Assembly: GCA_041396125.1 (NCBI GenBank)
Contig: JAWKZG010000005.1
Coordinates: forward strand, 1 to 64,000
DNA: 64,000 nucleotides
Origin: JAWKZG01 sp041396125
GTDB taxonomy: Bacteria > Pseudomonadota > Gammaproteobacteria > Competibacterales > Competibacteraceae
Reading direction: 5' to 3'
Positions 35,463 to 44,159 of this stretch are shown piece by piece (position 1 is the stretch's first letter; the number at the start of each line of letters is the position of its first letter). The position numbers and the translations under genes are program-made. Below the pieces are notes generated by a model. It had not been told where the DNA came from and did no database searches. It worked only from the letters and a program-made list of their open reading frames with translations.

Positions 35463-36070
35463 TGTCCTATATCCTGGATGCCCTGAAAAAAGCCGAGCGC
35501 GAGCGTGAACTCGGACAGATACCCAACCGCCGCAGCCTGCTGTACGAGATGCCGTCCCGCCGCCGCTGGCGTCTGGGCATGATTATGCTGACCGTATTGC
35601 TGCTCAATGCAGGGTTGCTGACCTACGGCATTATGGTTTGGCGCCAGCCCGAACCGGTGCCGGTGGCGATTAAGCCCATGGCTCCGGCAACCCGTCCCGA
35701 TCTGGCGCAGAACCTGACTGAAGCTGCGCCTGCAGTCGTGCCTGTCACAGCCCTGACCGTCACACCCGAACCCGTTCCCGCACTAGAGCCTGAAGCAGCC
35801 AGAGTCGTGGTCGCCGAACAACCGCTGACAGTCGGTGAGCCACAGCCGTATCGCCGTCTGGCACAGCCTTTGCGCGACCAGTTAGGCCCGCTCAATCTGG
35901 ACTTGCATGTGTATGGTGATTCGCCGGAACGGCGTTTTGTACTGATCAACTCACGCCGTTATCAAACCGGCGACTGGCTGCACGAAGGCCCGCTGCTGGA
36001 AGCTATCACTGCGGATGGCGTAATATTGAGTTTTCAGGGGCAGCGGTTCAGTTTGAGCGCGCAGCTGTAA
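35462..36070 (+). CDS. gspB: GspB/ExeB-like type II secretion assembly protein
   Basis: A 202-residue protein with the MSYILDALKKAERERELGQIP start typical of GspB/ExeB, one membrane helix (about residues 38-58), a Pro/Val-rich periplasmic linker and a C-terminal GspB domain (PLNLDLHVYGDSPERRFVLIN, DWLHEGPLLEAITADGVIL) that resembles pilotin or GspC HR-like folds. It partners with ExeA. The ATG overlaps the exeA stop by one base, a sign of coupled translation. Confidence 0.9.
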   Translation: MSYILDALKKAERERELGQIPNRRSLLYEMPSRRRWRLGMIMLTVLLLNAGLLTYGIMVWRQPEPVPVAIKPMAPATRPDLAQNLTEAAPAVVPVTALTVTPEPVPALEPEAARVVVAEQPLTVGEPQPYRRLAQPLRDQLGPLNLDLHVYGDSPERRFVLINSRRYQTGDWLHEGPLLEAITADGVILSFQGQRFSLSAQL

Positions 36071-36116
36071 ACCGCTGCCACAGCTGTCTGCCCTGCTGAC
36101 AGCAGGAGCAGGGTTA

Positions 36117-37133
36117 TCAGTATTTGATCGACAAGCTAATGGAGGCAAATTTATCGGGGTCGTCCTGTTGCTCGTACTCAGGCGTGCGATAGACATAGGT
36201 ATAGGCTAAACGCGCACCAAACAGGTTCATCACCAGACCACCCTGTAAATCACCCACCCAAAGCTCCCGATCCACACTCAGGCTGTCCTTATCGGTATTG
36301 CCATCCAGAAAAATATTATGGCCGACGGCCCGTGCATCAGCACCCAGGAAAAGATACCAGCCAAACTCGTCACGCGGCAAAAAGAAGTTCGAGCCCGGCA
36401 GGCTGGGATGAATGCGGGGCGCGCCGAAATCATTGCTCAAATCATTGCCTAAGCGGAAGGTGACGCCGAAATTAACGAAGCTGGCGATATTACCGATGCC
36501 AGCCCCGACATGAGGCGTCATATCTATGCCGTAGCCGGTACGCTGGTACTCCCAGCCATTACGCCATTTACGCTCGAATGTCAGTAAAACACCGAATTCG
36601 TCTTCCAGCTGATTATTCCAGCCCTGCGCTTCATCCACCCCGATCAATTGATGAAATCCGTTCTGGATTTCTTCGCCTCGGGCCGATGGGCCCACAATGC
36701 CCAGATCCAGCTCCCAGGTATCGAGGCGGTCATTGGTTTCGGCGACTAAAGCGACACCACCGTATAGCCAGGCAGCATAAGGCCGCTGATTGGGTAAAGG
36801 TTCAAGCACCTCGGTATCATCAGGGGTAAATATGCTGTGGCCTAATACATAGCCTGCTCTCAACACCGTGTCATCCTCAACGCCCGGCAAAAACGAAGAC
36901 GCGGTGCGTAACCAGCCCGGCACACGGTCTTTACCCGATAAATAGGAAATCAGCAGACCATTCGTATAGTGACGATCTGTACCGGTGAATTTATCGTTCT
37001 CGATCAACACACTGAAAGTGCCTTTCGGTACCGTCGGAGCGGGTGTCTCGTCCTCAGCGGGCTGACTTAAACCCGGTGCGCTCAGGGCACACCCCGTAAG
37101 CCCGCATAAAATAATCCCATAGCGATTCAGCAT
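36117..37133 (-). CDS. LpxR-like outer-membrane lipid A deacylase (DUF2219)
   Basis: A 338-residue protein with a signal peptide (about 1-23) and a beta-barrel of the LpxR/DUF2219 family. The FSVLIENDKFTGTDRHYTNGLLISY stretch supplies the conserved Asn-Asp and Thr of the active site, and GHSIFTPDD the conserved His region. The last strand ends SISLSIKY. LpxR removes the 3'-acyloxyacyl group of lipid A. It converges with gspB; a CCTGCT/AGCAGG hairpin lies between them. Activity is inferred from family. Confidence 0.85.
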   Translation of the reverse strand: MLNRYGIILCGLTGCALSAPGLSQPAEDETPAPTVPKGTFSVLIENDKFTGTDRHYTNGLLISYLSGKDRVPGWLRTASSFLPGVEDDTVLRAGYVLGHSIFTPDDTEVLEPLPNQRPYAAWLYGGVALVAETNDRLDTWELDLGIVGPSARGEEIQNGFHQLIGVDEAQGWNNQLEDEFGVLLTFERKWRNGWEYQRTGYGIDMTPHVGAGIGNIASFVNFGVTFRLGNDLSNDFGAPRIHPSLPGSNFFLPRDEFGWYLFLGADARAVGHNIFLDGNTDKDSLSVDRELWVGDLQGGLVMNLFGARLAYTYVYRTPEYEQQDDPDKFASISLSIKY

Positions 37134-37240
37134 GCTTGTAGTTCTCGTGGTTTATGACGGCCGTCAGCCCGTTACCTGTCCGGACCAGCGGTTAATTTTC
37201 AGGTGTATAGCAAGTACCAGACAGCTGGTGAACATACGGC

Positions 37241-37657
37241 TCAGGATGCATTCTTTACTTCATCGCTGCGATCCAGCGTCAAAGCGGCCGAGTTCATGCA
37301 ATAACGCAAGCCGGTGGGTTGCGGCCCGTCCTCGAAAACATGCCCCAGATGCGCACCGCATTGACTGCACAACACTTCGGTGCGGCGCATAAGCCAGCTG
37401 ATATCAGTTTCGGTAGCGACGTTTTCCGCGCTGATCGGCTGCCAGAAACTGGGCCAGCCGGTGCCAGACTCGAATTTGGTCGCCGCATCGAAGAGTGCAT
37501 TCCCGCAGCAGACGCAACGGTAGATACCGGGATCTTTACAATCATGATATTCACCCGTAAATGCACGCTCGGTGCCTTTTTTGCGGGTTACTTTATATTG
37601 CTCGGATGTTAATTGCGCACGCCATTCGGCGTCAGATTTCTCGATTTTATAGCCCAT
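37241..37657 (-). CDS. msrB: peptide methionine-(R)-S-oxide reductase MsrB
   Basis: A 138-residue MsrB that repairs methionine-R-sulfoxide in proteins. Two zinc CxxC pairs are visible (CVCCGN and CSQCGAH), along with GTGWPSFWQP and the catalytic cysteine in LRYCMNSAAL. There is no signal peptide from the chosen start at 37657, so it is cytosolic. GGAG lies about seven bases before that ATG; a longer frame begins 14 codons upstream. Confidence 0.95.
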   Translation of the reverse strand: MGYKIEKSDAEWRAQLTSEQYKVTRKKGTERAFTGEYHDCKDPGIYRCVCCGNALFDAATKFESGTGWPSFWQPISAENVATETDISWLMRRTEVLCSQCGAHLGHVFEDGPQPTGLRYCMNSAALTLDRSDEVKNAS

Positions 37658-37797
37658 GGTTTTCTCCAGTTGGTGCTGACAACAGCACGACATCGCCATG
37701 TTGGACTATATACCACTGAATTGGTTGCTTTCACCACCTATCACTGCACCCCCTCATTGGGGGTATTAACAACACTTCCGATTGCCACAGCAGGCAC

Positions 37798-37829
37798 AAA
37801 AAAAGATCAGCATTCTAACAATGCTGACC
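37798..37829 (-). terminator. intrinsic terminator of the cytochrome c gene
   Basis: On the minus strand GGTCAGCATT and AATGCTGATC pair around a 5-base loop, followed by seven T. It starts 28 bases after the cytochrome stop codon. Confidence 0.85.
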
Positions 37830-37857
37830 TTTCAAAAACGTTAGTTGCTGGCTGCGC

Positions 37858-38169
37858 TTAAAGTGACAGAATCCAGCTGACGATTGCGTTCAGGTCTTCA
37901 TCAGGCACAGTACCGTTAGGTGGCATGGGAATTTGTCCCCACACGCCACTACCGCCTGCTTTGACTTTTGCAATCAAAGCGGCAGGCGCAGCGGCATCAT
38001 CTTTGTATTTTGCAGCCACGTCTTTATAAGAAGGTCCAACCAGTTTGCTGTCGATTGCATGACAGGCCATACAGTTGTATTTCTTGGCCAGTTCCTCGCT
38101 GGCATTCGCGCTTTGACTGACAACCGCCGCGCCCGCTAATACAACGCTGGCAATGAGTAGTTTACGCAT
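37858..38169 (-). CDS. cytochrome c-551/552-type monoheme cytochrome
   Basis: A 103-residue periplasmic class I cytochrome c. A signal peptide (about 1-23, ending NASA-like) precedes the heme site CMACH at about residue 33; the axial methionine is in QIPMPPN near residue 80. It is a soluble electron shuttle to terminal oxidases or nitrite reductase. It stands alone with its own terminator. Confidence 0.93.
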   Translation of the reverse strand: MRKLLIASVVLAGAAVVSQSANASEELAKKYNCMACHAIDSKLVGPSYKDVAAKYKDDAAAPAALIAKVKAGGSGVWGQIPMPPNGTVPDEDLNAIVSWILSL

Positions 38170-38258
38170 AGTATCTCCATGAATAAAAACAAGGATCGGG
38201 AGATTGGATTATCCGCTGCACCGAGGGTGCAATAAATACGCATTAACCACGCAGCAGA

Positions 38259-39428
38259 TTAGCTATGGCTGGCGTGCAGACGCGTTACCAGTTGCGGCAT
38301 TTGCTCAACGCCCAAATTAGCAAACGCAAACCGCAGATAGCGATCCTGGCCAGGCCCGAAATACGCCCCTGGCAGACACAGAATATGCTGCTGCTCCAGC
38401 AGGCTCTGGGCAACCTCGACCGAGCTGCGTTCGGGCCAGGGGTGGCGGATATATGCGAAATACGCCCCGGAAGAAACAATCTGGTAACCACAGTCCTGGG
38501 CGGCAAAAGCGGCAATCAACGCCTGCCGACGCTGCGCCATGAGCTGGCGTTTATCTGCTACCCAGGCGCTTAAATGCCGCAGGCCAAACAAGGCTGCCTC
38601 CTGACCAATACGAGAGGGGCAGATCGTGACACAGTCGATAATTTTGGCCATCTGTTCGATCAGAGCCGTGCTGCTGATCACCGAACCGACCCGATAGCCT
38701 GGCAGGCTGTAGGCTTTGGAAAAACTGTATAACTGGATCAGCACCTCGGGCCAGTTCGGGCGCTGGAATAAATCATGCGCCGGGCCGGATGCCTCATTAA
38801 AATCTTTATAGGTCTCATCCAGAATCAGGGCACAGCCATGACGCTCGGCCAGTTCATAAAACGCTGCCAGTAATTCTGGCGGATACACCGCACCGGTAGG
38901 ATTATTGGGCGTGACCAGGGCGATGGCCCGGGTGCGCGGACTGATCAATTGCGCTGCCGCGACCGGGTCAGGCAGGGCATCATCACGAAACGGCAGCTGC
39001 ACCGCACGAATGCCCTGCAGTTCCAGCCACATCTGGTGGTTAAAGTAATACGGTAACGGCAGCATGACCTCGTCACCGGGTGCCGCCAGGGCTGGAACCA
39101 CAGTACAAAAACCCTGATTACAACCTGCCGTGATAGTCACCTGCTGCGCACTGATGTCGCCGCCATAGGCATCCTGCATATGTTCAGCCAACGCCTCACG
39201 CAACTCCGGAATGCCGAAATTACCGGTATAACGGGACAGCTCGGGGCGCATCACCTGCTCAGCCAGATAGGCATTTAACTCATCTGCCGGGGGGTAGCCG
39301 GGCGCCGCCTGGGCAATATCCAACAAAGGTTTTGCGGCCGGGAATTTACGCCCTTGCAACCAGGCTTGTGCTTGCGTAACCGGTGAGCTCATCACCGCTT
39401 GAACAACCGGACTCAATGCATAGCTCAT
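38259..39428 (-). CDS. class I/II PLP-dependent aminotransferase
   Basis: A 389-residue fold-type I aminotransferase. It has the substrate-arm region YTGNFGIPELREALAEHM, the NNPTGAVY motif, DETYKDF with the aspartate that binds pyridine nitrogen, and the PLP lysine in YSFSKAYSLPGYRVG. The amino acid substrate cannot be told from sequence alone. The ATG at 39428 was chosen; a TTG lies five codons upstream. Confidence 0.9.
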   Translation of the reverse strand: MSYALSPVVQAVMSSPVTQAQAWLQGRKFPAAKPLLDIAQAAPGYPPADELNAYLAEQVMRPELSRYTGNFGIPELREALAEHMQDAYGGDISAQQVTITAGCNQGFCTVVPALAAPGDEVMLPLPYYFNHQMWLELQGIRAVQLPFRDDALPDPVAAAQLISPRTRAIALVTPNNPTGAVYPPELLAAFYELAERHGCALILDETYKDFNEASGPAHDLFQRPNWPEVLIQLYSFSKAYSLPGYRVGSVISSTALIEQMAKIIDCVTICPSRIGQEAALFGLRHLSAWVADKRQLMAQRRQALIAAFAAQDCGYQIVSSGAYFAYIRHPWPERSSVEVAQSLLEQQHILCLPGAYFGPGQDRYLRFAFANLGVEQMPQLVTRLHASHS

Positions 39429-39455
39429 CGCGGCAAACCCCAAATACTCATTCGC

Positions 39456-40253
39456 TTATTCAGTTTCAGTAGAATTGTGCTGTACCGGCTCCGCCTGCCC
39501 GACCTGTTCGGGTAACTCGACTTCCATGGCGATAGGTAAGTGATCGGAAAAATGCCAATCCAGCACCGACGCATTCAACACTTTGATATCCGGAGATATC
39601 AAAATATGATCCAGTTGTCGTGTAGGCTGCCAACTGGGGAAGGTATTCATCCCGGGTAACGGTTCAGCCAGCTGCGCCAGTTCCAGCAGACGCTGCATTT
39701 CACGGCTGTTGGAACGGCAGTTCAGATCGCCCATGACGATAGTGTATGGATATGCGCCGATGACTTCAGCCAGATATTCAATCTGGCGTAAACGGCCACG
39801 TCGCCCCAGCGCCAAATGCATAATGAAAATATGCAAGGCATTGTGCCCTTCACCGTACCAGACATGCAGGGCACCCCGACCGGGAATGATGCCCGGCAGT
39901 TTGTGCTCTACCATTCGACTGGGCTGGATCTGACTCAGGATGGCATTGCTATGCTGGGTTAACACACCGATGCGGCGGTTGGCCTGATTATAGACATAAT
40001 CAAAGCGAGCTTTATCAGCCAGATACTTGACCTGGTTCAAAAACCCGCTGCGCAGGCTGCCTGCGTCAACTTCCTGCAAAGCGACAACATCATAAGCTTT
40101 TACCAGTTCAGCGATGCCGTCCAGATTTTCCATCCGCGACGGCACCGGCACCACATGTTTCCAACTCCGCGTGAAGTAATCAGAATACTTGCGGGTTGAT
40201 AAGCCATTTTGAATGTTGTAGCTGAGCAGCCTTAAGCGGCTAGGCAGCGTCAT
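39456..40253 (-). CDS. endonuclease/exonuclease/phosphatase family protein
   Basis: A 265-residue metal-dependent phosphoesterase of the EEP superfamily. Seen are LLSYNIQNG at the start, ALQEVDAG with the catalytic Glu, MGDLNCRS and the closing SDHLPIAMEV. No signal peptide is present. Members act on nucleic acids or phospholipids. In pseudomonads a similar gene sits beside dsbA and cytochrome c4, as here. Confidence 0.88.
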   Translation of the reverse strand: MTLPSRLRLLSYNIQNGLSTRKYSDYFTRSWKHVVPVPSRMENLDGIAELVKAYDVVALQEVDAGSLRSGFLNQVKYLADKARFDYVYNQANRRIGVLTQHSNAILSQIQPSRMVEHKLPGIIPGRGALHVWYGEGHNALHIFIMHLALGRRGRLRQIEYLAEVIGAYPYTIVMGDLNCRSNSREMQRLLELAQLAEPLPGMNTFPSWQPTRQLDHILISPDIKVLNASVLDWHFSDHLPIAMEVELPEQVGQAEPVQHNSTETE

Positions 40254-40266
40254 CTAGTGTTACCGT

Positions 40267-40896
40267 TCAGCCGCCTTGCGAGAGCAGGAAATTGGCGACA
40301 TCAAACATGCTCTGGCTGGAACCGGCACTCTCACCGGTAATCACAAACTCGCCGTTGACAACCAGCATTGGCACACCGCGCACCTGAAAACGCCGCTGGA
40401 TGTCCAGACCACGGCGCATTCTGGTTTCCACTGCAAAGGATTTAAACGCCGTTAAAAAATCGTCTGCGCCAATGCCCTGCTCGGCAAACACTTCGGCGAT
40501 TTCTTCCGGCGTTGCCAGCGGCTTGCGCTGAACATGGATCGCATCGAACAGAGGATGATCCATCTGCTCGGCCACACCGAGCTCCTGCGCGGCATAGTAG
40601 GTGCGTGCCATCAGCTCCCAGCTGGCACGACCAAAGCCGACCGGAATCCGCACAAACGCCACACCATCCGGCTTGGTCTGCAACCAGCGCTCCACGACCG
40701 GCTCGAAGCTGAAGCAGTGTGGGCAGCGGTAGGAAAACATCTCGACGACTTCCTGTGGACTATCAGAAACCTGCAAAGGCTTAGGCAAACGCAGGTAGTG
40801 CTGCCCTTCCTGATACAGAAGGGGCTGCGCCTGCGCCACACCAATCAGGCAGCTCAGTAACATGCCCCAACCCAACCACTTGCCGAATAATGTCAT
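40267..40896 (-). CDS. dsbA: thiol:disulfide interchange protein DsbA
   Basis: A 209-residue periplasmic oxidase that forms disulfides in secreted proteins. A signal peptide (about 1-23) is followed by a thioredoxin-like fold with active site CPHC in SYRCPHCFSF (about residue 58), an inserted helical domain and the cis-proline loop VRGVPMLVV. It lies 13 bases before the endonuclease/phosphatase gene and 71 after cytochrome c4. Confidence 0.95.
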   Translation of the reverse strand: MTLFGKWLGWGMLLSCLIGVAQAQPLLYQEGQHYLRLPKPLQVSDSPQEVVEMFSYRCPHCFSFEPVVERWLQTKPDGVAFVRIPVGFGRASWELMARTYYAAQELGVAEQMDHPLFDAIHVQRKPLATPEEIAEVFAEQGIGADDFLTAFKSFAVETRMRRGLDIQRRFQVRGVPMLVVNGEFVITGESAGSSQSMFDVANFLLSQGG

Positions 40897-40967
40897 AGAT
40901 AATCTCCGGTGATATTAAAAATAAAAATCCAATCCATTCGATAAGCAGATCGGTTCAGAGTTGCATG

Positions 40968-41630
40968 CTACGGACGCAACCCCTGAATAAAAGACGCCAC
41001 CGCCTGAATTTGACGGTCCGACATCTTGTTTGCAACCTGGCGCATCATCTGGTTCGGATCGTTGGCCCGCTCACCGTTGCGAAACGCATACAACTGTAAC
41101 TCAGTGTATTTGGCGTGCTGACCACGTACCAGCGGATAACCGGCATTTGGGTTGCCGCCGCCTATCGGGCTATGACAGCCGGTGCAGGCAGGAATTCCGC
41201 GGTCAAAATCGCCGCCCCGGAAAAGTAATTCGCCTTCTTTGACCAGTTCCGGATCAGCCGCACCGGCCGGCTGCCAGGTTTGCGTGGAAAAAAACGCTGC
41301 TAAATCCAGCATATCCTGCTCCGACAGCGGTGCTGCCATACCACTCATCAGCGCGTTGACACGCTCACCATTCTTAAAGTTTTGTAATTGTTTGATCAGG
41401 TAACCGGCATGTTGTCCCGCCAGACTGGGCCATTCCGGGTTTGCACTGTTACCGTTCGGACCATGACAGGCCGCACAGGTGGCCGCTTTCTGCTCGCCCT
41501 GAGCAGGATCACCGGCAGCTGTGGCGTCGGCCGCCAGAACGGATGCCGTACTGAACCCCAGAACCCCAAGCCCCAATACCCCGACTCGAAAAATACGGGG
41601 CAATATGGCGCGCAATACTGTTTTTTTCAT
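40968..41630 (-). CDS. diheme cytochrome c4
   Basis: A 220-residue periplasmic cytochrome with a signal peptide (about 1-33) and two homologous halves, each with one heme site: CAACHGPNG (about residue 56) and CTGCHSPIG (about 150). Axial methionines are in LMSGMAAPL and NQMMRQV. Cytochrome c4 feeds electrons to terminal oxidases. It precedes dsbA and is divergent from engB. Confidence 0.94.
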   Translation of the reverse strand: MKKTVLRAILPRIFRVGVLGLGVLGFSTASVLAADATAAGDPAQGEQKAATCAACHGPNGNSANPEWPSLAGQHAGYLIKQLQNFKNGERVNALMSGMAAPLSEQDMLDLAAFFSTQTWQPAGAADPELVKEGELLFRGGDFDRGIPACTGCHSPIGGGNPNAGYPLVRGQHAKYTELQLYAFRNGERANDPNQMMRQVANKMSDRQIQAVASFIQGLRP

Positions 41631-41923
41631 TGCTATAAGACTCCTATACTAAAACTGGCTGCACTATTGGTTCAAAATTATCGGTTCGATGGGTTGCTAC
41701 GGCAACAACCGCCACACTGGCTTGAGCGCCGGACTGCCAAGACTTTATCATGTAAGCTGACACGTAAGCAGATCGGCCTAAATCGCTTGCCGGTCTTACA
41801 AATCGGTGGTTATATACCAGTTTAACCTCATGTATTCAATTCGTATGAGCCGAAGGCAGCACACTGGCCGGGAAATCTTTACCGGAAAATCCCTGCCGGA
41901 AATCTCCTGCCGGAAAAGCCAAA

Positions 41924-42604
41924 ATGACTTCAGTCCCAACATCACCCTCTGCCACAGCACGCTTTCGCGCTACACGCTTTTTACTGAGCGCTAACCAGCT
42001 GACCCAATTGCCGCCGGACCAGTGCCGGGAAGTGGCCCTGGCCGGCCGTTCCAATGCCGGTAAATCCAGCGCGCTGAACGTGTTGACCGGGCAAAAAAAA
42101 CTGGCCCGAATCAGCAAAACGCCGGGGCGAACCCAGCTAATCAATTACTTCGAAGTTGATGTCGACCGCTATCTGGTTGATTTACCCGGCTATGGCTATG
42201 CCAAAGTGCCGGAAGCCATGCGCAAGCACTGGCGCCAGATCCTGCAGGCCTACTTCGCACAGCGCCGCAGCCTGGGCGGTCTGCTGTTGATCATGGACAT
42301 CCGTCACCCTCTGACCCCGCTGGACCAGCAAATGCTGAGCTGGTGCGAGGCACAAAATCTGCGTGTCCAGATTCTGCTGACGAAAGCCGACAAACTGAAA
42401 CGGGGACCGGCGCTGAATACCTTGCAGCAGGTGCGCAAGCTGCTGCAACGTGACTATCCGCAAGCCGATGCGCATTTGTTTTCCGCCATGAACGGCACCG
42501 GAGTAGCCGCCACCCTGAATTTGCTGGAACAATGGCTGTTTCCACCGGCCACAGCACCAGAGAATGATCAAAATGATCAGGGCGCGGTTGAATCAACAAC
42601 ATAA
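41924..42604 (+). CDS. engB: ribosome biogenesis GTPase EngB (YihA/YsxC)
   Basis: A 226-residue GTPase needed for 50S subunit assembly. G1 is AGRSNAGKSS, G2 KTPGRTQLI, G3 DLPGYGYAKV and G4 LTKADKL, with the SAMNGTG G5 region. A short acidic tail ends the protein. Its last 28 bases overlap the convergent DUF484 gene. It is divergent from cytochrome c4, as in pseudomonads. Confidence 0.95.
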   Translation: MTSVPTSPSATARFRATRFLLSANQLTQLPPDQCREVALAGRSNAGKSSALNVLTGQKKLARISKTPGRTQLINYFEVDVDRYLVDLPGYGYAKVPEAMRKHWRQILQAYFAQRRSLGGLLLIMDIRHPLTPLDQQMLSWCEAQNLRVQILLTKADKLKRGPALNTLQQVRKLLQRDYPQADAHLFSAMNGTGVAATLNLLEQWLFPPATAPENDQNDQGAVESTT

Positions 42605-43275
42605 AGCTGACTGCTGAAAGCATGTTGCAACAGTTCACCCAAACGACTCAGGAATAAGGTCCCCATGCCGGCGGCGAAGCGTTCTGCGTCACGACTGCCG
42701 ATGGCCAGCACACCTTGCCAGTCATCCCCGGTCAGAGGCACTACAGCGACAGACTGAACCTGCTCGGCAGCGTCATCAAAGAGGGCAGCAATCAGTTCTT
42801 GATCCAGCTGGCCGCAAACCGGGCGGGCACCGCGCAACAAGGGCTTGAACAGTTCCAGACTGGCAGGGCCGAGCCGGTTCAGCTCATCCAGACTGGCCTG
42901 CGGAACCGGAGTGTAGAGGCGCAAAGAGGTAAAGTCAGCGTTGAATTCATCCCGCAATACACTCTGGACACTACGCATCATATCGCCCAGTTCGCGGGCG
43001 TCGATCAGCACCAGATTCATGTTCTGCATACGCTTGGACAGACAGTCGTTGTCACGCGCGACCCGGATCAGCTCCTGCAGGCGGCGGCGCAGTTTGCTGT
43101 TTTGCTCGCGTAGATGACGCACCTGGCGCTCCAGCAGAGACACAGCCGGTTGCACCGGATGCGGGATACGTAATTTTTCCAGGATATCTAAATGCCGTTC
43201 GAAGAAATCCGGATGAGATGACAGATACTGCGCGATTAATTGCTCGGACTCACGCTTTTTCTGCTCTTGATTCAT
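42577..43275 (-). CDS. DUF484 protein
   Basis: A 232-residue DUF484 protein, a GAF-like family usually coded between dapF and xerC in gammaproteobacteria. The N-terminal IAQYLSSHPDFFERHLDIL motif, a coiled coil (about residues 45-85, SLLERQVRHLREQNSKLRRRL) and a GAF-like domain (LIDARELGDMMRSVQ, VAVVPLTGDDWQGVLAIGS) are visible. Function is unknown. Start 43275 was chosen; a longer frame would overlap dapF. Here xerC is absent and engB lies convergent instead. Confidence 0.88.
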   Translation of the reverse strand: MNQEQKKRESEQLIAQYLSSHPDFFERHLDILEKLRIPHPVQPAVSLLERQVRHLREQNSKLRRRLQELIRVARDNDCLSKRMQNMNLVLIDARELGDMMRSVQSVLRDEFNADFTSLRLYTPVPQASLDELNRLGPASLELFKPLLRGARPVCGQLDQELIAALFDDAAEQVQSVAVVPLTGDDWQGVLAIGSRDAERFAAGMGTLFLSRLGELLQHAFSSQLYVVDSTAP

Positions 43276-43303
43276 AGTATTTCGTCCACGATTATTGTTT
43301 GAT

Positions 43304-44149
43304 TCATAGCTGTATTTTTCCCTCAAACACCCGCGTGGCGGGTCCGGTCATCATAACCGGCATTCCCTCGCCTGACCACTGCAGCTGTAATTCGCCACCG
43401 GCCAGTTCAGCGGTTGCCTGCGGCTCCAACCAACCCTGCAAACAACCGACGACCAGCGCGGCACAGGCACCGGTTCCGCAAGCCAGCGTCTCGCCTACAC
43501 CACGCTCGAAAACGCGTAGCCGAAACCGGTCCGGTGCCAGTATCTGCATAAAGCCGACGTTGACGCTTTTGGGAAAGCCCGGATGCTGTTGAATACGTGG
43601 ACCCAGCTCGACCACCGGCGCGTCCGCCACGGCATCCACCCGTAAGACTGCGTGCGGATTACCCATCGACACAACGCCGAGGGTGTAATCCTGCCCGTCC
43701 ACCGACACAATATAACTGGCGGGACCGGCTGCCGGCGCAGCAGCCTCGACCCGAAACGGCACAGCTGCAGGCTGCAATCGCGGTGCGCCCATGTTCACGG
43801 TGACCCAGCCATCCGGACGCACGCTGAGTTCGATAGCGCCATTGCTGGTTTCCACCGCGATACAGTCTTTATCGGTCAATCCCTGCTCGCGCACATACAA
43901 TGCGAAACAGCGCGCCCCGTTACCACAGTGTTCGACCTCAGCCCCATCAGCATTAAAAATCCGGTAACGGAAATCCATGCCGGACTGGCGCGGTGCTTCG
44001 ACCAGTAGCAGCTGATCAAAACCAATACCGAAGTGGCGGTCGCTCAGAGCGCGAATCCGGGCCGGGCTTAGCTCGATGGGCTGGGCTATACCGTTCAGAA
44101 CGATGAAATCATTGCCCAGGCCGTGCATTTTAGTGAAATGTAATTGCAT
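43304..44149 (-). CDS. dapF: diaminopimelate epimerase
   Basis: A 281-residue cofactor-free epimerase converting LL- to meso-diaminopimelate for lysine and peptidoglycan. The two catalytic cysteines are in VEHCGNGARCFALYV (about residue 76) and TLACGTGACAALVV (about 223). The N terminus MQLHFTKMHGLGNDF fixes the start at 44149. It lies 10 bases after lysA and before the DUF484 gene. Confidence 0.97.
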   Translation of the reverse strand: MQLHFTKMHGLGNDFIVLNGIAQPIELSPARIRALSDRHFGIGFDQLLLVEAPRQSGMDFRYRIFNADGAEVEHCGNGARCFALYVREQGLTDKDCIAVETSNGAIELSVRPDGWVTVNMGAPRLQPAAVPFRVEAAAPAAGPASYIVSVDGQDYTLGVVSMGNPHAVLRVDAVADAPVVELGPRIQQHPGFPKSVNVGFMQILAPDRFRLRVFERGVGETLACGTGACAALVVGCLQGWLEPQATAELAGGELQLQWSGEGMPVMMTGPATRVFEGKIQL

Positions 44150-44159
44150 GCGGTATCGC